From Prevotella sp. (GTDB taxonomy: Bacteria > Bacteroidota > Bacteroidia > Bacteroidales > Bacteroidaceae), in the NCBI GenBank assembly GCA_022641735.1, contig JALCDQ010000005.1:62001-126000 (forward strand): DNA of 64,000 bases. Direction: 5' to 3'. A program made the translations under genes and the position numbers. Each line of letters opens with the position of its first letter. Within the stretch, counting starts at the first letter, position 1. The notes under the pieces are model-generated. The model searched no databases, was not told the DNA's origin, and saw nothing but the letters and a program-made list of their open reading frames with translations. Shown here one piece after another: positions 50,943 to 59,436 of this stretch.

Positions 50943-51917
50943 TTATTTCTCGCGGTGCATCATCCGATTTGCATAACGGAAAAGTTCCTCTTTGCGGGCA
51001 TCACCGACATTGACTGCTGCGAGATATTTTCTGCTTTGTTCAAAATAAAAGGCAATCTTCTGCTGGGCAAGCTGGTCAATACCTATTTTATTATATAGTT
51101 CAGTGACAGTAGCAATTTTCTGTTGTGCATCATACTGCTGTGCACTAATCCACCGCTGCAACTCTGTCCGCTGAGCATCGTCAGCACGAAGGAAGGCATT
51201 AATGAGCATGTAAGTTTTCTTATTGGATATAATGTCACCACCGATGGCCTTTCCAAAAACGGCTGGGTCACCATAGACATCCAAATAGTCATCTTGCAGC
51301 TGAAAGGCAAGACCTATCTGTTCACCGAATTTATAGAGGTTGTCAGCATCTTTTTCAGAGGCATCAGCCAACAGAGCACCCATTTTGAGCGCACAAGCCA
51401 GCAATACGCTGGTTTTCAGACGAATCATTTCGATATAGTCATCTTCTGTGACATCACTACGTTGCTCAAAGTCGATGTCATATTGTTGCCCTTCACCAAT
51501 CTCCAAAGCTGTTTCCGTGAAGAGGTCTATCACCTGCTTAAGCTTGTCAGGACGGCATTCTGCCATCATCTTATAAGCCAGCACAAGCATCGAATCACCG
51601 CTTAAGATAGCTTGATTAGCATTCCATCGTTTATGCACGGTTTCATGTCCACGGCGGATGTCTGCATTGTCCATAAGGTCATCATGCAAGAGCGTATAAT
51701 TGTGGTAAGTCTCCAAAGCGCAAGCTGAAGAGAGTATTGACTCGGGGTCATCTTTATAGAGATTATAAGCCAACAGCATTAAAGTGGGCCTAATGCGCTT
51801 GCCGCCCATAGATAATACGTAGCGGATAGGCGAATACAGCGTCTCGGGCTTACGATTGTAAGGCAGGCTTTCAAGGTATTCATTCACCTTCTTGAGGATT
51901 TCTTCAGATGTCAACAT
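50943..51917 (-). CDS. polyprenyl diphosphate synthase (short-chain type)
   Basis: 324 residues. Both aspartate motifs are present: LLHDDLMDNADIRRG (DDxxD first motif, about 84) and FQLQDDYLDVYGD (second motif, about 205). GGKRIRPTLMLLAYN is the substrate-binding GGKRxRP. It condenses IPP with allylic diphosphates, the product of the pathway that ispH feeds. The residue five before the first motif is tyrosine, which favours a short-chain product (farnesyl or geranylgeranyl), but the exact length is not certain. 12 nt downstream of tonB. Confidence 0.92.
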   Translation of the reverse strand: MLTSEEILKKVNEYLESLPYNRKPETLYSPIRYVLSMGGKRIRPTLMLLAYNLYKDDPESILSSACALETYHNYTLLHDDLMDNADIRRGHETVHKRWNANQAILSGDSMLVLAYKMMAECRPDKLKQVIDLFTETALEIGEGQQYDIDFEQRSDVTEDDYIEMIRLKTSVLLACALKMGALLADASEKDADNLYKFGEQIGLAFQLQDDYLDVYGDPAVFGKAIGGDIISNKKTYMLINAFLRADDAQRTELQRWISAQQYDAQQKIATVTELYNKIGIDQLAQQKIAFYFEQSRKYLAAVNVGDARKEELFRYANRMMHREK

Positions 51918-51929
51918 ATCTCTTTCTTT

Positions 51930-52649
51930 TTAAATTTCAAATACGATTGGAACAGCCATAAGCGTTCGGCAGGGCTTGTCATTTTGCATCCCGGGCGACC
52001 ATTTGGGCATTCGGCGCATCACTCTGATAGCTTCATCATCGAGGTAGGGGTTTACGCTCTGTTCTACTTTGATGTCAGAAACGGAACCATTCTTGTTGAT
52101 GATGAACGACACCACCACTTTTCCTTGTATCTTCTGCCGCTGAGCTATCGGCGGGTATCGCAGATTTTGAGTGAGCCACTTGGTAAAAGCTGCCATGCCA
52201 CCAGGAAATTGAGGTATCTGTTGTACGATGCGGAAGTTGACAACACCTTGAGGATTATCGACAGGAGTTTGCGGTATGGCTTTATCAACCGTTGCATCTT
52301 TCTGTATACCTTCGCCATTACCCACGAGAATATCACTCGCATTAGGCGATATTTTATCAGATTTCTGTTGTGGCGCATTGTCCACAGCCTTCACATTCTC
52401 AGTAATGGCAGGAGCAGGAGGAGCTGAAGGCAACGATGCGGATATCATGTCGGAACGGTCTTCCTTAGGCGATAGCTCCATGTCTTGCGTCATATCGTCA
52501 AGCATCTCATCCTCATCATCATAAGCTGGGGGATAAGAAGTATATTCCATCGCTACGAAAAAGAGGGACAAGGCCACGATAAGACCCAACAGGAAGCCCG
52601 TGGTCCTCTTGTTATCCAAATCTGCCCTATATGATTTCTTTGTTTCCAC
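51930..52649 (-). CDS. energy transducer TonB
   Basis: 239 residues. A short cytosolic start, one membrane helix (TGFLLGLIVALSLFFVAMEY, about 17-36), an acidic/proline-rich periplasmic linker (SLPSAPPAPAITENV), and a C-terminal TonB domain (about 135-239): FPGGMAAFTKWLTQNLRYPP, IQGKVVVSFIINKNGSVSDI, MPKWSPGMQNDKPCRTLM. It passes energy from the inner membrane to TonB-dependent receptors such as the one at 23518. No exbB/exbD next to it. Confidence 0.93.
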   Translation of the reverse strand: METKKSYRADLDNKRTTGFLLGLIVALSLFFVAMEYTSYPPAYDDEDEMLDDMTQDMELSPKEDRSDMISASLPSAPPAPAITENVKAVDNAPQQKSDKISPNASDILVGNGEGIQKDATVDKAIPQTPVDNPQGVVNFRIVQQIPQFPGGMAAFTKWLTQNLRYPPIAQRQKIQGKVVVSFIINKNGSVSDIKVEQSVNPYLDDEAIRVMRRMPKWSPGMQNDKPCRTLMAVPIVFEI

Positions 52650-52725
52650 TACACTAAAACGATTTGTTTTTCGTTATTAAAACGAATTCACCTGCAAAAT
52701 TAACGTAGTTATTTGAAAAAAGGTG

Positions 52726-52733
52726 TATCTTTG
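52726..52733 (+). promoter_or_regulatory. -7 box of the porQ-cmk operon
   Basis: TATCTTTG 21 nt before the ATG at 52755. No clear TTTG at the right distance. It stands in the divergent gap between tonB and porQ. Confidence 0.5.
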
Positions 52734-52754
52734 CGAAATAATTAGAAAAATTAA

Positions 52755-53702
52755 ATGAAAAAAGTTGTTTTTACCCTCCTATTAACGTTTTGGGCAACCT
52801 TTATGATTGCGCAGGAGAGTCAGACAGAATATAATTTCCTCCGTTTGCCAGTGAGTGCGCATGCTGCCGCTGTGGGTGGAGATAACATCACGCTCGTAGA
52901 GGATGATGAGGCTCTCATTTTCCATAATCCGGCCTTACTTTCTTCCGTGAGTGATAAAACCATCAATTTCAACTACATGAGCTATATGCAGGGTGCGAAT
53001 ATGGCTTCTGCGGCTTATAATCATGTCATTCGCGAGCGTGCAACGATAGCTTTTTCGGCACAGTACATCAACTATGGAACGATGAAGGAAGTGGATGAAA
53101 GCAATGTTCAGACAGGCGAATTCAGTGCGAAAGATATCGCTTTCAGTGGTTATTTCAGCTATCTGCTCACCGACAGGTTGTCAGGAGGCATCGCTGCAAA
53201 GTTCATCACTTCTTACATTGGTGACTATAATTCCATTGCGATGGGGGTTGATTTAGGCCTGAATTATTTTGACTCTGAGCGTGAATGGTCGCTTTCATTG
53301 GTTGCAAAGAACTTAGGCGGACAGCTGAAGTCCTATAATGACCAATATGAGAAGATGCCAATCGATGTGCAGGCTGGCGTGAGCAAACGCTTTCAAAACA
53401 CTCCTTTCCGGGTGTCGGCGACGCTCATAGACTTGAATCATTGGAACTATAAATTTCAGTATCACTTCGTTTTAGGAGCTGAAATCCTGATAACCGACAA
53501 TATTTGGGTAGGTGGAGGATATAATTTCCGCCGTGCCAATGAAATGAAAATATACGATAGCAACAACGATGAGAGCAGTCATGGAGCCGGATTGTCGATA
53601 GGTGCCGGCCTCAATCTTGAGCATTTCAAGCTCAATTTGGCTTATGGGAAATATCATGTATCGAGCAATTCCTTCCTCGTCAACCTTGCTTATAGTCTTT
53701 AA
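52755..53702 (+). CDS. porQ: type IX secretion system protein PorQ
   Basis: 315 residues, signal peptide [20 protein letters not shown]. PorQ hallmarks: [20 protein letters not shown], then [20 protein letters not shown]. The rest is an outer membrane barrel of 14 or so strands ending in [13 protein letters not shown] (PorV/FadL family). It belongs to the T9SS attachment complex that moves cargo with C-terminal sorting domains to the surface, consistent with the tails at 1137 and 22605. Only 4 nt separate it from cmk. Confidence 0.92.
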   Translation: MKKVVFTLLLTFWATFMIAQESQTEYNFLRLPVSAHAAAVGGDNITLVEDDEALIFHNPALLSSVSDKTINFNYMSYMQGANMASAAYNHVIRERATIAFSAQYINYGTMKEVDESNVQTGEFSAKDIAFSGYFSYLLTDRLSGGIAAKFITSYIGDYNSIAMGVDLGLNYFDSEREWSLSLVAKNLGGQLKSYNDQYEKMPIDVQAGVSKRFQNTPFRVSATLIDLNHWNYKFQYHFVLGAEILITDNIWVGGGYNFRRANEMKIYDSNNDESSHGAGLSIGAGLNLEHFKLNLAYGKYHVSSNSFLVNLAYSL

Positions 53703-53706
53703 GAAT

Positions 53707-54399
53707 ATGAAAAAAATTATTATAGCAATCGACGGCTTTTCATCTTGTGGGAAAAGCACCATGGCAAAAGATTTAGCCAAGGAAATTGGATATGTTTATG
53801 TGGACACAGGGGCTATGTATAGGGCTGTTACGCTCTTTGCCCTTCGTCACAAATTCTTCCATGCTGATGGTTCGGTGAAGACCGCTGAATTGGAGGGAGA
53901 GATGAAGAACATCAGCATCCGTTTCAAGTTGAATCCACAGACGGGACGCCCTGATACCTATCTGAATGATGAGCTTGTGGAAAACGAAATCCGCTCCTTA
54001 GAGGTCAGTTCCCATGTAAGTCCGATAGCTGCCATTCCCTTTGTACGTAAGGCTTTGGTGGCGCAGCAACAGAAGATGGGAGTCGACAAGGGCATCGTGA
54101 TGGATGGTCGGGATATCGGCACGGTGGTCTTTCCGAATGCAGAGCTGAAAATCTTTGTTACGGCAAGTGCGCAAGTGAGAGCTCAGCGTCGTTATGATGA
54201 ACTGAAAGCCAAAGGAATGGCAGCAGATTTTGAAGACATTCTGAAGAATGTGGAAGAGCGTGATTACATTGATTCTCATAGGGATACATCACCATTGAGG
54301 AAAGCAGAAGATGCCATCGAATTGGACAATAGCTATATGACTATCGAGGAACAAAATCAATGGTTGATGCATCAATATCAGCTTCATGCCCTTGAATAA
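53707..54399 (+). CDS. cmk: cytidylate kinase
   Basis: 230 residues from the ATG at 53707 ([20 protein letters not shown]); the longer frame from 53602 would overlap porQ. P-loop [20 protein letters not shown] (nucleotide-site tyrosine); [40 protein letters not shown] (lid arginines). It phosphorylates CMP and dCMP in the cytosol. Second gene of the porQ operon. In relatives I recall ispH directly after it, but not here. Confidence 0.95.
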   Translation: MKKIIIAIDGFSSCGKSTMAKDLAKEIGYVYVDTGAMYRAVTLFALRHKFFHADGSVKTAELEGEMKNISIRFKLNPQTGRPDTYLNDELVENEIRSLEVSSHVSPIAAIPFVRKALVAQQQKMGVDKGIVMDGRDIGTVVFPNAELKIFVTASAQVRAQRRYDELKAKGMAADFEDILKNVEERDYIDSHRDTSPLRKAEDAIELDNSYMTIEEQNQWLMHQYQLHALE

Positions 54400-54440
54400 A
54401 AATCTTTTCACTGAAGAAAATTACCCATTTACTGAAAAAA

Positions 54441-54472
54441 TTTGTCCTGATAAAATTCTGTTCGTACATTTG
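54441..54472 (+). promoter_or_regulatory. strong promoter in a gene-free region
   Basis: TTTG at 54441-54444, exactly 20 nt, TACATTTG at 54465-54472. Start near 54479. No gene follows within 800 nt, but a terminator does at 54620. Confidence 0.7.
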
Positions 54473-54478
54473 TAACAG

Positions 54479-54658
54479 AAAAAGAGACAATTAAGTTTTT
54501 TGTTTATGTTAATTTCATAGAAACCCAATAGGTAGTAAGTCGGGCGAAAAGATTATTTTAGGAAAAGACATTAGACGAAATATAGATTATAAATTTTGAG
54601 TTAATTACTGTTTTTTTGGAAGGAGTGACTTTGTGAAAAGTTGCTCCTTTGTTTTTTA
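54479..54658 (+). ncRNA. candidate small RNA of about 180 nt
   Basis: It is bounded by the strong promoter above and an intrinsic terminator. Inside I see no ORF longer than a few codons (ATGTTAATTTCATAG is a 4-codon one). The size fits 6S RNA or a trans-acting sRNA. I cannot assign a family from the sequence; the central part (GGGCGAAAAGATTATTTTAG) shows no textbook motif. Confidence 0.55.
54620..54658 (+). terminator. terminator of the candidate sRNA
   Basis: AAGGAG-TG-ACTT pairs with AAGT-TG-CTCCTT (54620-54631 with 54638-54649; TG/TG unpaired), followed by TGTTTTTTATT. Confidence 0.85.
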
Positions 54659-54761
54659 TTGATATTCTGATATCGCTGCAATAGCAGTTTTTCAATTTCT
54701 TCAAAAGTGCTTCAAGCCTTTGAATTGTTAATTTTTCGAGTGCTTATCTTGATTTTAGTTG

Positions 54762-55168
54762 AATATATCAGATTAACTTCTGCATAAAGAAACACGGCTT
54801 TTGCATAATTATGCAAATCCAATATGAGGCTCTCGAAATGGCAAGGCTTCATATGGTGAACCCTTGAAAATAAAGTCGCTTATATCGCCCGAAAAGGGCC
54901 TTTTCGGCGAGGCCGGTTTTTCAAAAAGTCTGATTTCACCCTCAAAAGCCACTTTTGTCCTTGTAAAAAGCGGTTAATGACCTTGTAAAAGGTGGCTTTT
55001 CACCCTCTAAACAACGATTAATAGCCTCCACGTTTGGCCTAATAAGCGTCTCGTTAGGCCAAACGTGCCTATACAAAAGGCCAAACGTCCAATGTCATAA
55101 AACGTTTTTGTATATTTCATCAGTAACTTGTATAAATGTCATTAACTATTTTAAGTTAATTCATTAGC
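54762..55168. repeat. dispersed intergenic repeat with 22-nt periodicity
   Basis: Inverted partner of 16384-16763. From 54972 the sequence can be cut into 22-nt related units, for example GGTTAATGACCTTGTAAAAG at 54972, GGCTTTTCACCCTCTAAA at 54994, GATTAATAGCCTCCACGT at 55016 and CAAACGTGCCTATACAAA at 55060. Paired CCTAAT/GTTAGG and GGCCAAACG motifs give hairpins. Shares 18 nt exactly with 6198-6215. No coding sequence seen. Confidence 0.75.
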
Positions 55169-55262
55169 CATTTGTGAGACCACCATAGATGTTGTCTTTG
55201 ATTTAATTAACACAATTATTCGAATTTGTTTCAATAATTTTCTTCAGTCCAGTATTTAATTG

Positions 55263-55270
55263 TACCTTTG
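55263..55270 (+). promoter_or_regulatory. -7 box of the DMT transporter leader
   Basis: TACCTTTG, start expected near 55277. No clear -33 TTTG. It would give a leader of about 195 nt before the ATG at 55473. Confidence 0.5.
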
Positions 55271-55290
55271 CAAAGTTTTTAATAGCAATT

Positions 55291-55341
55291 ATGTATTACA
55301 ACAACCATTTCACAACTAACAACCCTCCCGTTGCAGCCTAA
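55291..55341 (+). CDS. leader peptide, 16 codons
   Basis: MYYNNHFTTNNPPVAA then TAA, beginning about 14 nt after the expected transcript start. Its last four codons (V, A, A, stop) form one arm and the loop of a hairpin (55330-55352). The doubled codons (YY, NN, TT, NN, PP, AA) are unusual. It suggests control of the transporter by ribosome position, as in amino-acid or drug-induced attenuators. No Shine-Dalgarno is expected in this phylum. Confidence 0.5.
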   Translation: MYYNNHFTTNNPPVAA

Positions 55342-55400
55342 GGCTGAGCAACAGGAATAGAGTTAACCCGCTATCAACATCAGGATAGCGCGAAATGGGG
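55300..55400 (+). promoter_or_regulatory. structured leader: three-stem element
   Basis: Outer stem CCATTT (55305-55310) / AAATGG (55393-55398); second stem GTTGC-AGCC / GGCT-GA-GCAAC (55330-55338 with 55342-55352); third stem CGCTATC / GATAGCG (55369-55375 with 55384-55390). Together they form a three-way junction like many riboswitches, but no known class fits the conserved bases I remember. It overlaps the leader peptide. Confidence 0.55.
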
Positions 55401-55417
55401 AATTATACACTTTTCTC

Positions 55418-55469
55418 AAAGTTGTTCAGTCATCTTTTTTGATGCATTTAATTAATTTAGAACAACTTT
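55418..55469 (+). promoter_or_regulatory. start-codon-masking hairpin
   Basis: AAAGTTGTTC (55418-55427) is a perfect 10-bp inverted repeat of GAACAACTTT (55460-55469), ending 3 nt before the ATG at 55473; CATC/GATG (55431-55434 with 55441-55444) can pair inside it. When formed it should block ribosome entry. It is the likely output part of the leader. Confidence 0.6.
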
Positions 55470-55472
55470 AAA

Positions 55473-56372
55473 ATGAAAAATCTTAAATATATTTTCATGG
55501 TTCTGCTGGGTGGAACCCTTTATGGCACGATGTCTTCCTTCGTCAAATTGTCGTATGCTGACGGCTATCATGCAGCCGAAATATCATTCTTTCAAGCTCT
55601 TGTGGCGGCAGTGATTCTCGGCACTTGTGCATTTGTAACCCATGAGAAAAGAAAAGAAAAATTTAAATGGCACGATTTCTTTAGCCTAATGTTTACAGGA
55701 AGTGCCATCGGAATGACTAATTATTTGGAATATCAGTCATTAAATTATATCCCGGCATCACTTGCAATCATCATTCTCATGCAATATACATGGATTAGCT
55801 TATTGTTGGAATGGGCATTGTTTCATCGGCGCCCGTTGTGTATGGAACTGGTTACTACCTTGTTAGTCCTTGTGGGAACAGTTCTTGCTGGTGGCTTGTT
55901 TGAAATAGATACCTTTCATTTCTTACCTTTGGGAATTATTCTCGCACTTGGTTCTTCAGTCACTTATGCAATATATATAGTTGCTAACAGCAGAGTGGCA
56001 AGGAATGTGAGATGGCAGACCAAGAGCATGAGCATTATGATGGGTTCGTCAATCAGTATATTCATCGTGAATTTTCAAAGTATTGTTTCCACACAATATT
56101 TTAGTGGGAACTTTTTCTTATGGATTATTTTTCTAGCTGTTGCAGGAACAACAATACCTACAGCACTGTTTGCTATAGGAATACCGAAAATCGGAGCAGG
56201 TATGAGTGGCATATTGATGACCGTAGAACTTCCTGTTGCTGTCATCTGCTCGTATTTTATATTGCATGAATCCATCACCCCTTTGCGTGGTGTTGGTGTT
56301 GCAATCATGCTTACATCAATAGCGTTAATGAATCATTATAAAGTATCAAAGTCAAAAAGGAAGAAGGATTGA
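55473..56372 (+). CDS. EamA/DMT-family transporter
   Basis: 299 residues with ten hydrophobic helices in two five-helix EamA halves: first half from IFMVLLGGTLYGTMSSFVKL to TTLLVLVGTVLAGGLF, second from LGIILALGSSVTYAIYIVAN to VGVAIMLTSIALMNHYKVS. GxxxA-rich helix ends (SLAIIILMQYTWISLLLEWA, GTTIPTALFAIGIPKIGAGM) are as in RhtA/YdcZ-like exporters of amino acids or drugs. It is monocistronic, behind the structured leader with a peptide. The substrate is not known; the leader's codons may hint at an amino acid or a ribosome-targeting drug. Confidence 0.88.
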   Translation: MKNLKYIFMVLLGGTLYGTMSSFVKLSYADGYHAAEISFFQALVAAVILGTCAFVTHEKRKEKFKWHDFFSLMFTGSAIGMTNYLEYQSLNYIPASLAIIILMQYTWISLLLEWALFHRRPLCMELVTTLLVLVGTVLAGGLFEIDTFHFLPLGIILALGSSVTYAIYIVANSRVARNVRWQTKSMSIMMGSSISIFIVNFQSIVSTQYFSGNFFLWIIFLAVAGTTIPTALFAIGIPKIGAGMSGILMTVELPVAVICSYFILHESITPLRGVGVAIMLTSIALMNHYKVSKSKRKKD

Positions 56373-56402
56373 AATCCTTTTCCAAGCAATTTCTTCACGT
56401 TT

Positions 56403-56438
56403 GGTAGATTCAAGTGCAACATGTAACTTGAGTCTACC
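56403..56438. repeat. intergenic hairpin between convergent genes
   Basis: GGTAGATTCAAGT (56403-56415) with ACTTGAGTCTACC (56426-56438), 13 bp with one G-T pair. No T-run on either strand. It may still act as a stop for both convergent genes. Nothing else seen in 56373-56652. Confidence 0.5.
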
Positions 56439-56652
56439 TAATGTGAAACTTTCTTGCAGAATGCTTAAACATTGCTGACTTTTTGAGACTTGAAAGAGTG
56501 GAGAACACTTGCAGAACGCCTACTTTCCACAGCCTTTTGAAAATTTAAAAATTATTGTTCAATTCGATATGTAATTTCTTGATAATCAATATTTTCATGT
56601 AAACCCACCAACAATTATGAGGGTAAGAATCGCTGGTTATCAGCGCTTTTAT

Positions 56653-57495
56653 CTATTTTGTGTGCCTGTAAACTTCTTCCGCGGCTGTCTTGCCAATAAT
56701 GTTCAAGGATTTCTGGTTATAATGCACAATATCTTTATACCAATTTGTGCCTTCTGACATCCAACCCGTATCATATACGATATAGACATTCTTCATCTCC
56801 TGGCTCACTTCCTGCTGCATCTGCCTCACTGCCAGACATCCGTCTTTCGCCCTGTTCTTCTGAAAACCAGTCATAATAATATAAAAAGGAGTGGATCTGC
56901 CATATTTCTGTCTGAATCTATGAATGACGTCTTTCAGCGCTTTTTTATAATCAGAGGGCGTCAATTGTTTGTCAAGTATGGCATTGGCATCCCTTTCACC
57001 TTGCAGCCATAATATGCCTGAAACCGAAAGATTGCAAAGGCTGATGGCTTTGTCAATCTTGGCTGTTGCATCCTGAAACACTCCACCTGTTCTGTCCCAA
57101 GTGTTGTAAGGAGGCAGCCAGGCATTGCGATGACAGGATGCACCACCTTTTGCTGTTGCCACAAGATAGATGTCGCAGTGGGTCAACTCATAGATTCTCT
57201 TCGCAAAGGCAGGGCCTACAGAGCCCGTGCCAGCCCTTTCCAGCAAGTTCCATTTCTGTCCTACAGGGTCTTTCAAGGGCTTCATTTTATTTTGCAGAAC
57301 ATCATATTCATAGCTTGGTGTTCCTTTGCAGTCGGTACTTGTGAGAGAATCACCTTGTCCTACTGCATTGCTTTGGCCAGCTATGACGAACAGCATCTTT
57401 CCGTTGTCTTTTTTCTGAGCAAAAATATTGATATTGAAGCCTATAATGGCCACGCTCAATATCAATAAAGTCTTAAAATAAATATTCCTTTTCAT
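56653..57495 (-). CDS. SASA-type carbohydrate acetylesterase
   Basis: 280 residues. Signal peptide NIYFKTLLILSVAIIGFNIN. GQSNAVGQGDS (about 38-48) is the nucleophile block of DUF303/SASA esterases; GILWLQGERDAN (about 170) is the second conserved block; the catalytic DxxH-like pair is less clear (VHYNQKSLNIIGKTAAEE near the end). It removes acetyl groups from sugars in the periplasm. It is 67 nt after the SSS symporter gene, so probably co-transcribed; the pair suggests use of an acetylated glycan. Confidence 0.88.
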   Translation of the reverse strand: MKRNIYFKTLLILSVAIIGFNINIFAQKKDNGKMLFVIAGQSNAVGQGDSLTSTDCKGTPSYEYDVLQNKMKPLKDPVGQKWNLLERAGTGSVGPAFAKRIYELTHCDIYLVATAKGGASCHRNAWLPPYNTWDRTGGVFQDATAKIDKAISLCNLSVSGILWLQGERDANAILDKQLTPSDYKKALKDVIHRFRQKYGRSTPFYIIMTGFQKNRAKDGCLAVRQMQQEVSQEMKNVYIVYDTGWMSEGTNWYKDIVHYNQKSLNIIGKTAAEEVYRHTK

Positions 57496-57562
57496 CTTAT
57501 AGTTTTGTATTTATGTATTTATTTATCTTTTTCAGTTATCCAATGTAAAAAAGACTATTCCT

Positions 57563-59233
57563 TTACTTTTTGCTACGAGATTTATAAATACAATAGAGAC
57601 CTACTAAAATCAATACCGATGATATCGTGCATACAATGGCCTGACCATGGTCAGCCATCAACCCCAAAATGGTGATGATACAGCCGGATGCCGATATGCC
57701 AAGTCCGATAACTTTCAAGCCTTGCGTGTTGCCGCTGGTAGCTTGAGCCTCGCCTTCATTAGCCTTTTCTTCAACGGCAATCGGCTCTTTTTGAGGCTCA
57801 GCACCCTCATAGACATAGGTATTTTTCTTGCCTGTAATGGCGGCATATATTTCCCAAGCCGTCAAGATGATAATCGGGAAGGCAACACCCGCAAGCATTT
57901 CCATTGCCCGGTCAAGCGAGAAGCCTATCGTATAAGGAGTGATGAACTTGAAGATGCCATTCAGAGCCAAGGAAATCAACGTGGCTGCCATGACCGATTT
58001 TGCCGTTTGGCGCTTGGAAAAGAGGCTCCATATCACCGGCAAATATAAAGGAACACCTGTCAAAGCAGCAATGCTTATCACCACGTTGACGATGCCTCCC
58101 ATCAAAGGAATGAGCAGTGCGATGACGATAGCCATAAGTCCGAAACCGATGGTGGAATATCTTGCTATTTTCATCAGCTTGTCCTCACGGGTTGAAGGGA
58201 AAAGGCGTTTGTAAATATCATTGGTGAAAACACCTGCGGAAATATTCAATGTACCATTCAATGAACTGGCTGTAGCGAATATCATACCGCCAAGCATCAG
58301 GCCTAATAGTCCTGATGGAAGGGCCTGCTTGCACATCAACAGATAGGCGCCTTCATCTGCCAACCCTGCAAGGTCTGGATTGATGGCTCTGTAAATCATA
58401 GGAGGCAACATCCAAAGGATAGGGCAGAAGATATAAAGACATCCAAAAAGAAGGCCCACTTTGCGGGCATCCTTGCGCTTTCCGACAGAGGTGTATCTCT
58501 GGACATACGACCAGTTGCCTCCTAAGAAGAATAGGTTGTAGAAGGTGAAGGCGATGATAAACAAGGGCGTATATTCTCCATTGAAAAGGTGGAAAAAGCC
58601 TTGCGGACATTTGTCGATAAACGAAGACACGCCATCCACACAGTTAAAGGACAGAGGAACGACAATCAATACTGCCGCTGTCAATATCACAAACTGCAGC
58701 ACATCCGTTACCACAACAGCCCAAAGGCCGCCTACAGTAACGTATAATATGCTGATGGCACCTAATAAAAGAATGCTGTATTGCAAGGGAAAACCTGTTG
58801 ACACCTCCACGATTTTGGCCACCGGATAGAGAAAAGAACCGGTAGTAAAAACCGAAATCAACAGGAATAGGTAAGTATACATTTTCTGAACATTATGCCC
58901 CAGCTTCTTGTTGACATGCTCGGCAACGGTCATTGCACCGGTATCATGCCATTTCGGAGCGATGAACAGGCCTACACCAAATCCCGCGATACACATGGCC
59001 GTTTGTATGGTGATGGCCACCCATCCGTAAGAATAGGCAATAGAACCCCATACAACGAAAGTCCCCGCAGAGAAAAAGCCCATAAACAGAGACAGTCCGC
59101 TTATCCACCAAGGCACTTGCCCGCCAGCGGCAAAGAAGCTTTTCATGTTCTTTCCACTGCTTGAAAAAGACAGACCAGCCAGAAGAATTCCAGCCATAAA
59201 AACGCCGATTGTGATGTAATCCAGTAAATGCAT
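57563..59233 (-). CDS. sodium:solute symporter (SSS family)
   Basis: 556 residues with about 14 membrane helices. Family motifs: GLSLFMGFFSAGTFVVWGSI, GGLWAVVVTDVLQFVILTAA and MLGGMIFATASSLNGTLNIS. It takes up a sugar acid, sugar or similar solute with sodium in the inner membrane. The C-terminal part (about 490-520, EKANEGEAQATSGN) is a hydrophilic linker before a last helix pair. Divergent from the lacI gene; operator-like palindromes lie between them. Substrate by context: a product of the esterase and GH9-like enzymes. Confidence 0.9.
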   Translation of the reverse strand: MHLLDYITIGVFMAGILLAGLSFSSSGKNMKSFFAAGGQVPWWISGLSLFMGFFSAGTFVVWGSIAYSYGWVAITIQTAMCIAGFGVGLFIAPKWHDTGAMTVAEHVNKKLGHNVQKMYTYLFLLISVFTTGSFLYPVAKIVEVSTGFPLQYSILLLGAISILYVTVGGLWAVVVTDVLQFVILTAAVLIVVPLSFNCVDGVSSFIDKCPQGFFHLFNGEYTPLFIIAFTFYNLFFLGGNWSYVQRYTSVGKRKDARKVGLLFGCLYIFCPILWMLPPMIYRAINPDLAGLADEGAYLLMCKQALPSGLLGLMLGGMIFATASSLNGTLNISAGVFTNDIYKRLFPSTREDKLMKIARYSTIGFGLMAIVIALLIPLMGGIVNVVISIAALTGVPLYLPVIWSLFSKRQTAKSVMAATLISLALNGIFKFITPYTIGFSLDRAMEMLAGVAFPIIILTAWEIYAAITGKKNTYVYEGAEPQKEPIAVEEKANEGEAQATSGNTQGLKVIGLGISASGCIITILGLMADHGQAIVCTISSVLILVGLYCIYKSRSKK

Positions 59234-59305
59234 GATTTAAAATTTTCTGCAATTTTAATTATAAAAATCGAATAATGCGATTGTTTTTCATAAAAAATGC
59301 CTGCA

Positions 59306-59333
59306 AAACGCGTTTAAGATGTGAAATCGTTTC
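59306..59333. promoter_or_regulatory. candidate LacI operators between SSS and lacI
   Basis: AAACGCGTTT (59306-59315, perfect palindrome) and GAAATCGTTTC (59323-59333). Both have the central CG and A/T flanks of LacI-family operators. A third like it (AAACGTTT) lies at 60604 before the FAD oxidoreductase. Confidence 0.45.
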
Positions 59334-59436
59334 CGATATGCCATTTATAGAAAATTCCGCAATTACTGTTGAATTATTTGTTTATTTCGTCTTTTTTGTA
59401 TAATTTCGCCACTAATCAAGAATTAAATCTGGAATT

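Noticed and set aside
55300..55400. TPP, SAM, cobalamin or preQ1 riboswitch
   Set aside because: None of the consensus bases of these classes that I know can be placed in the three stems.
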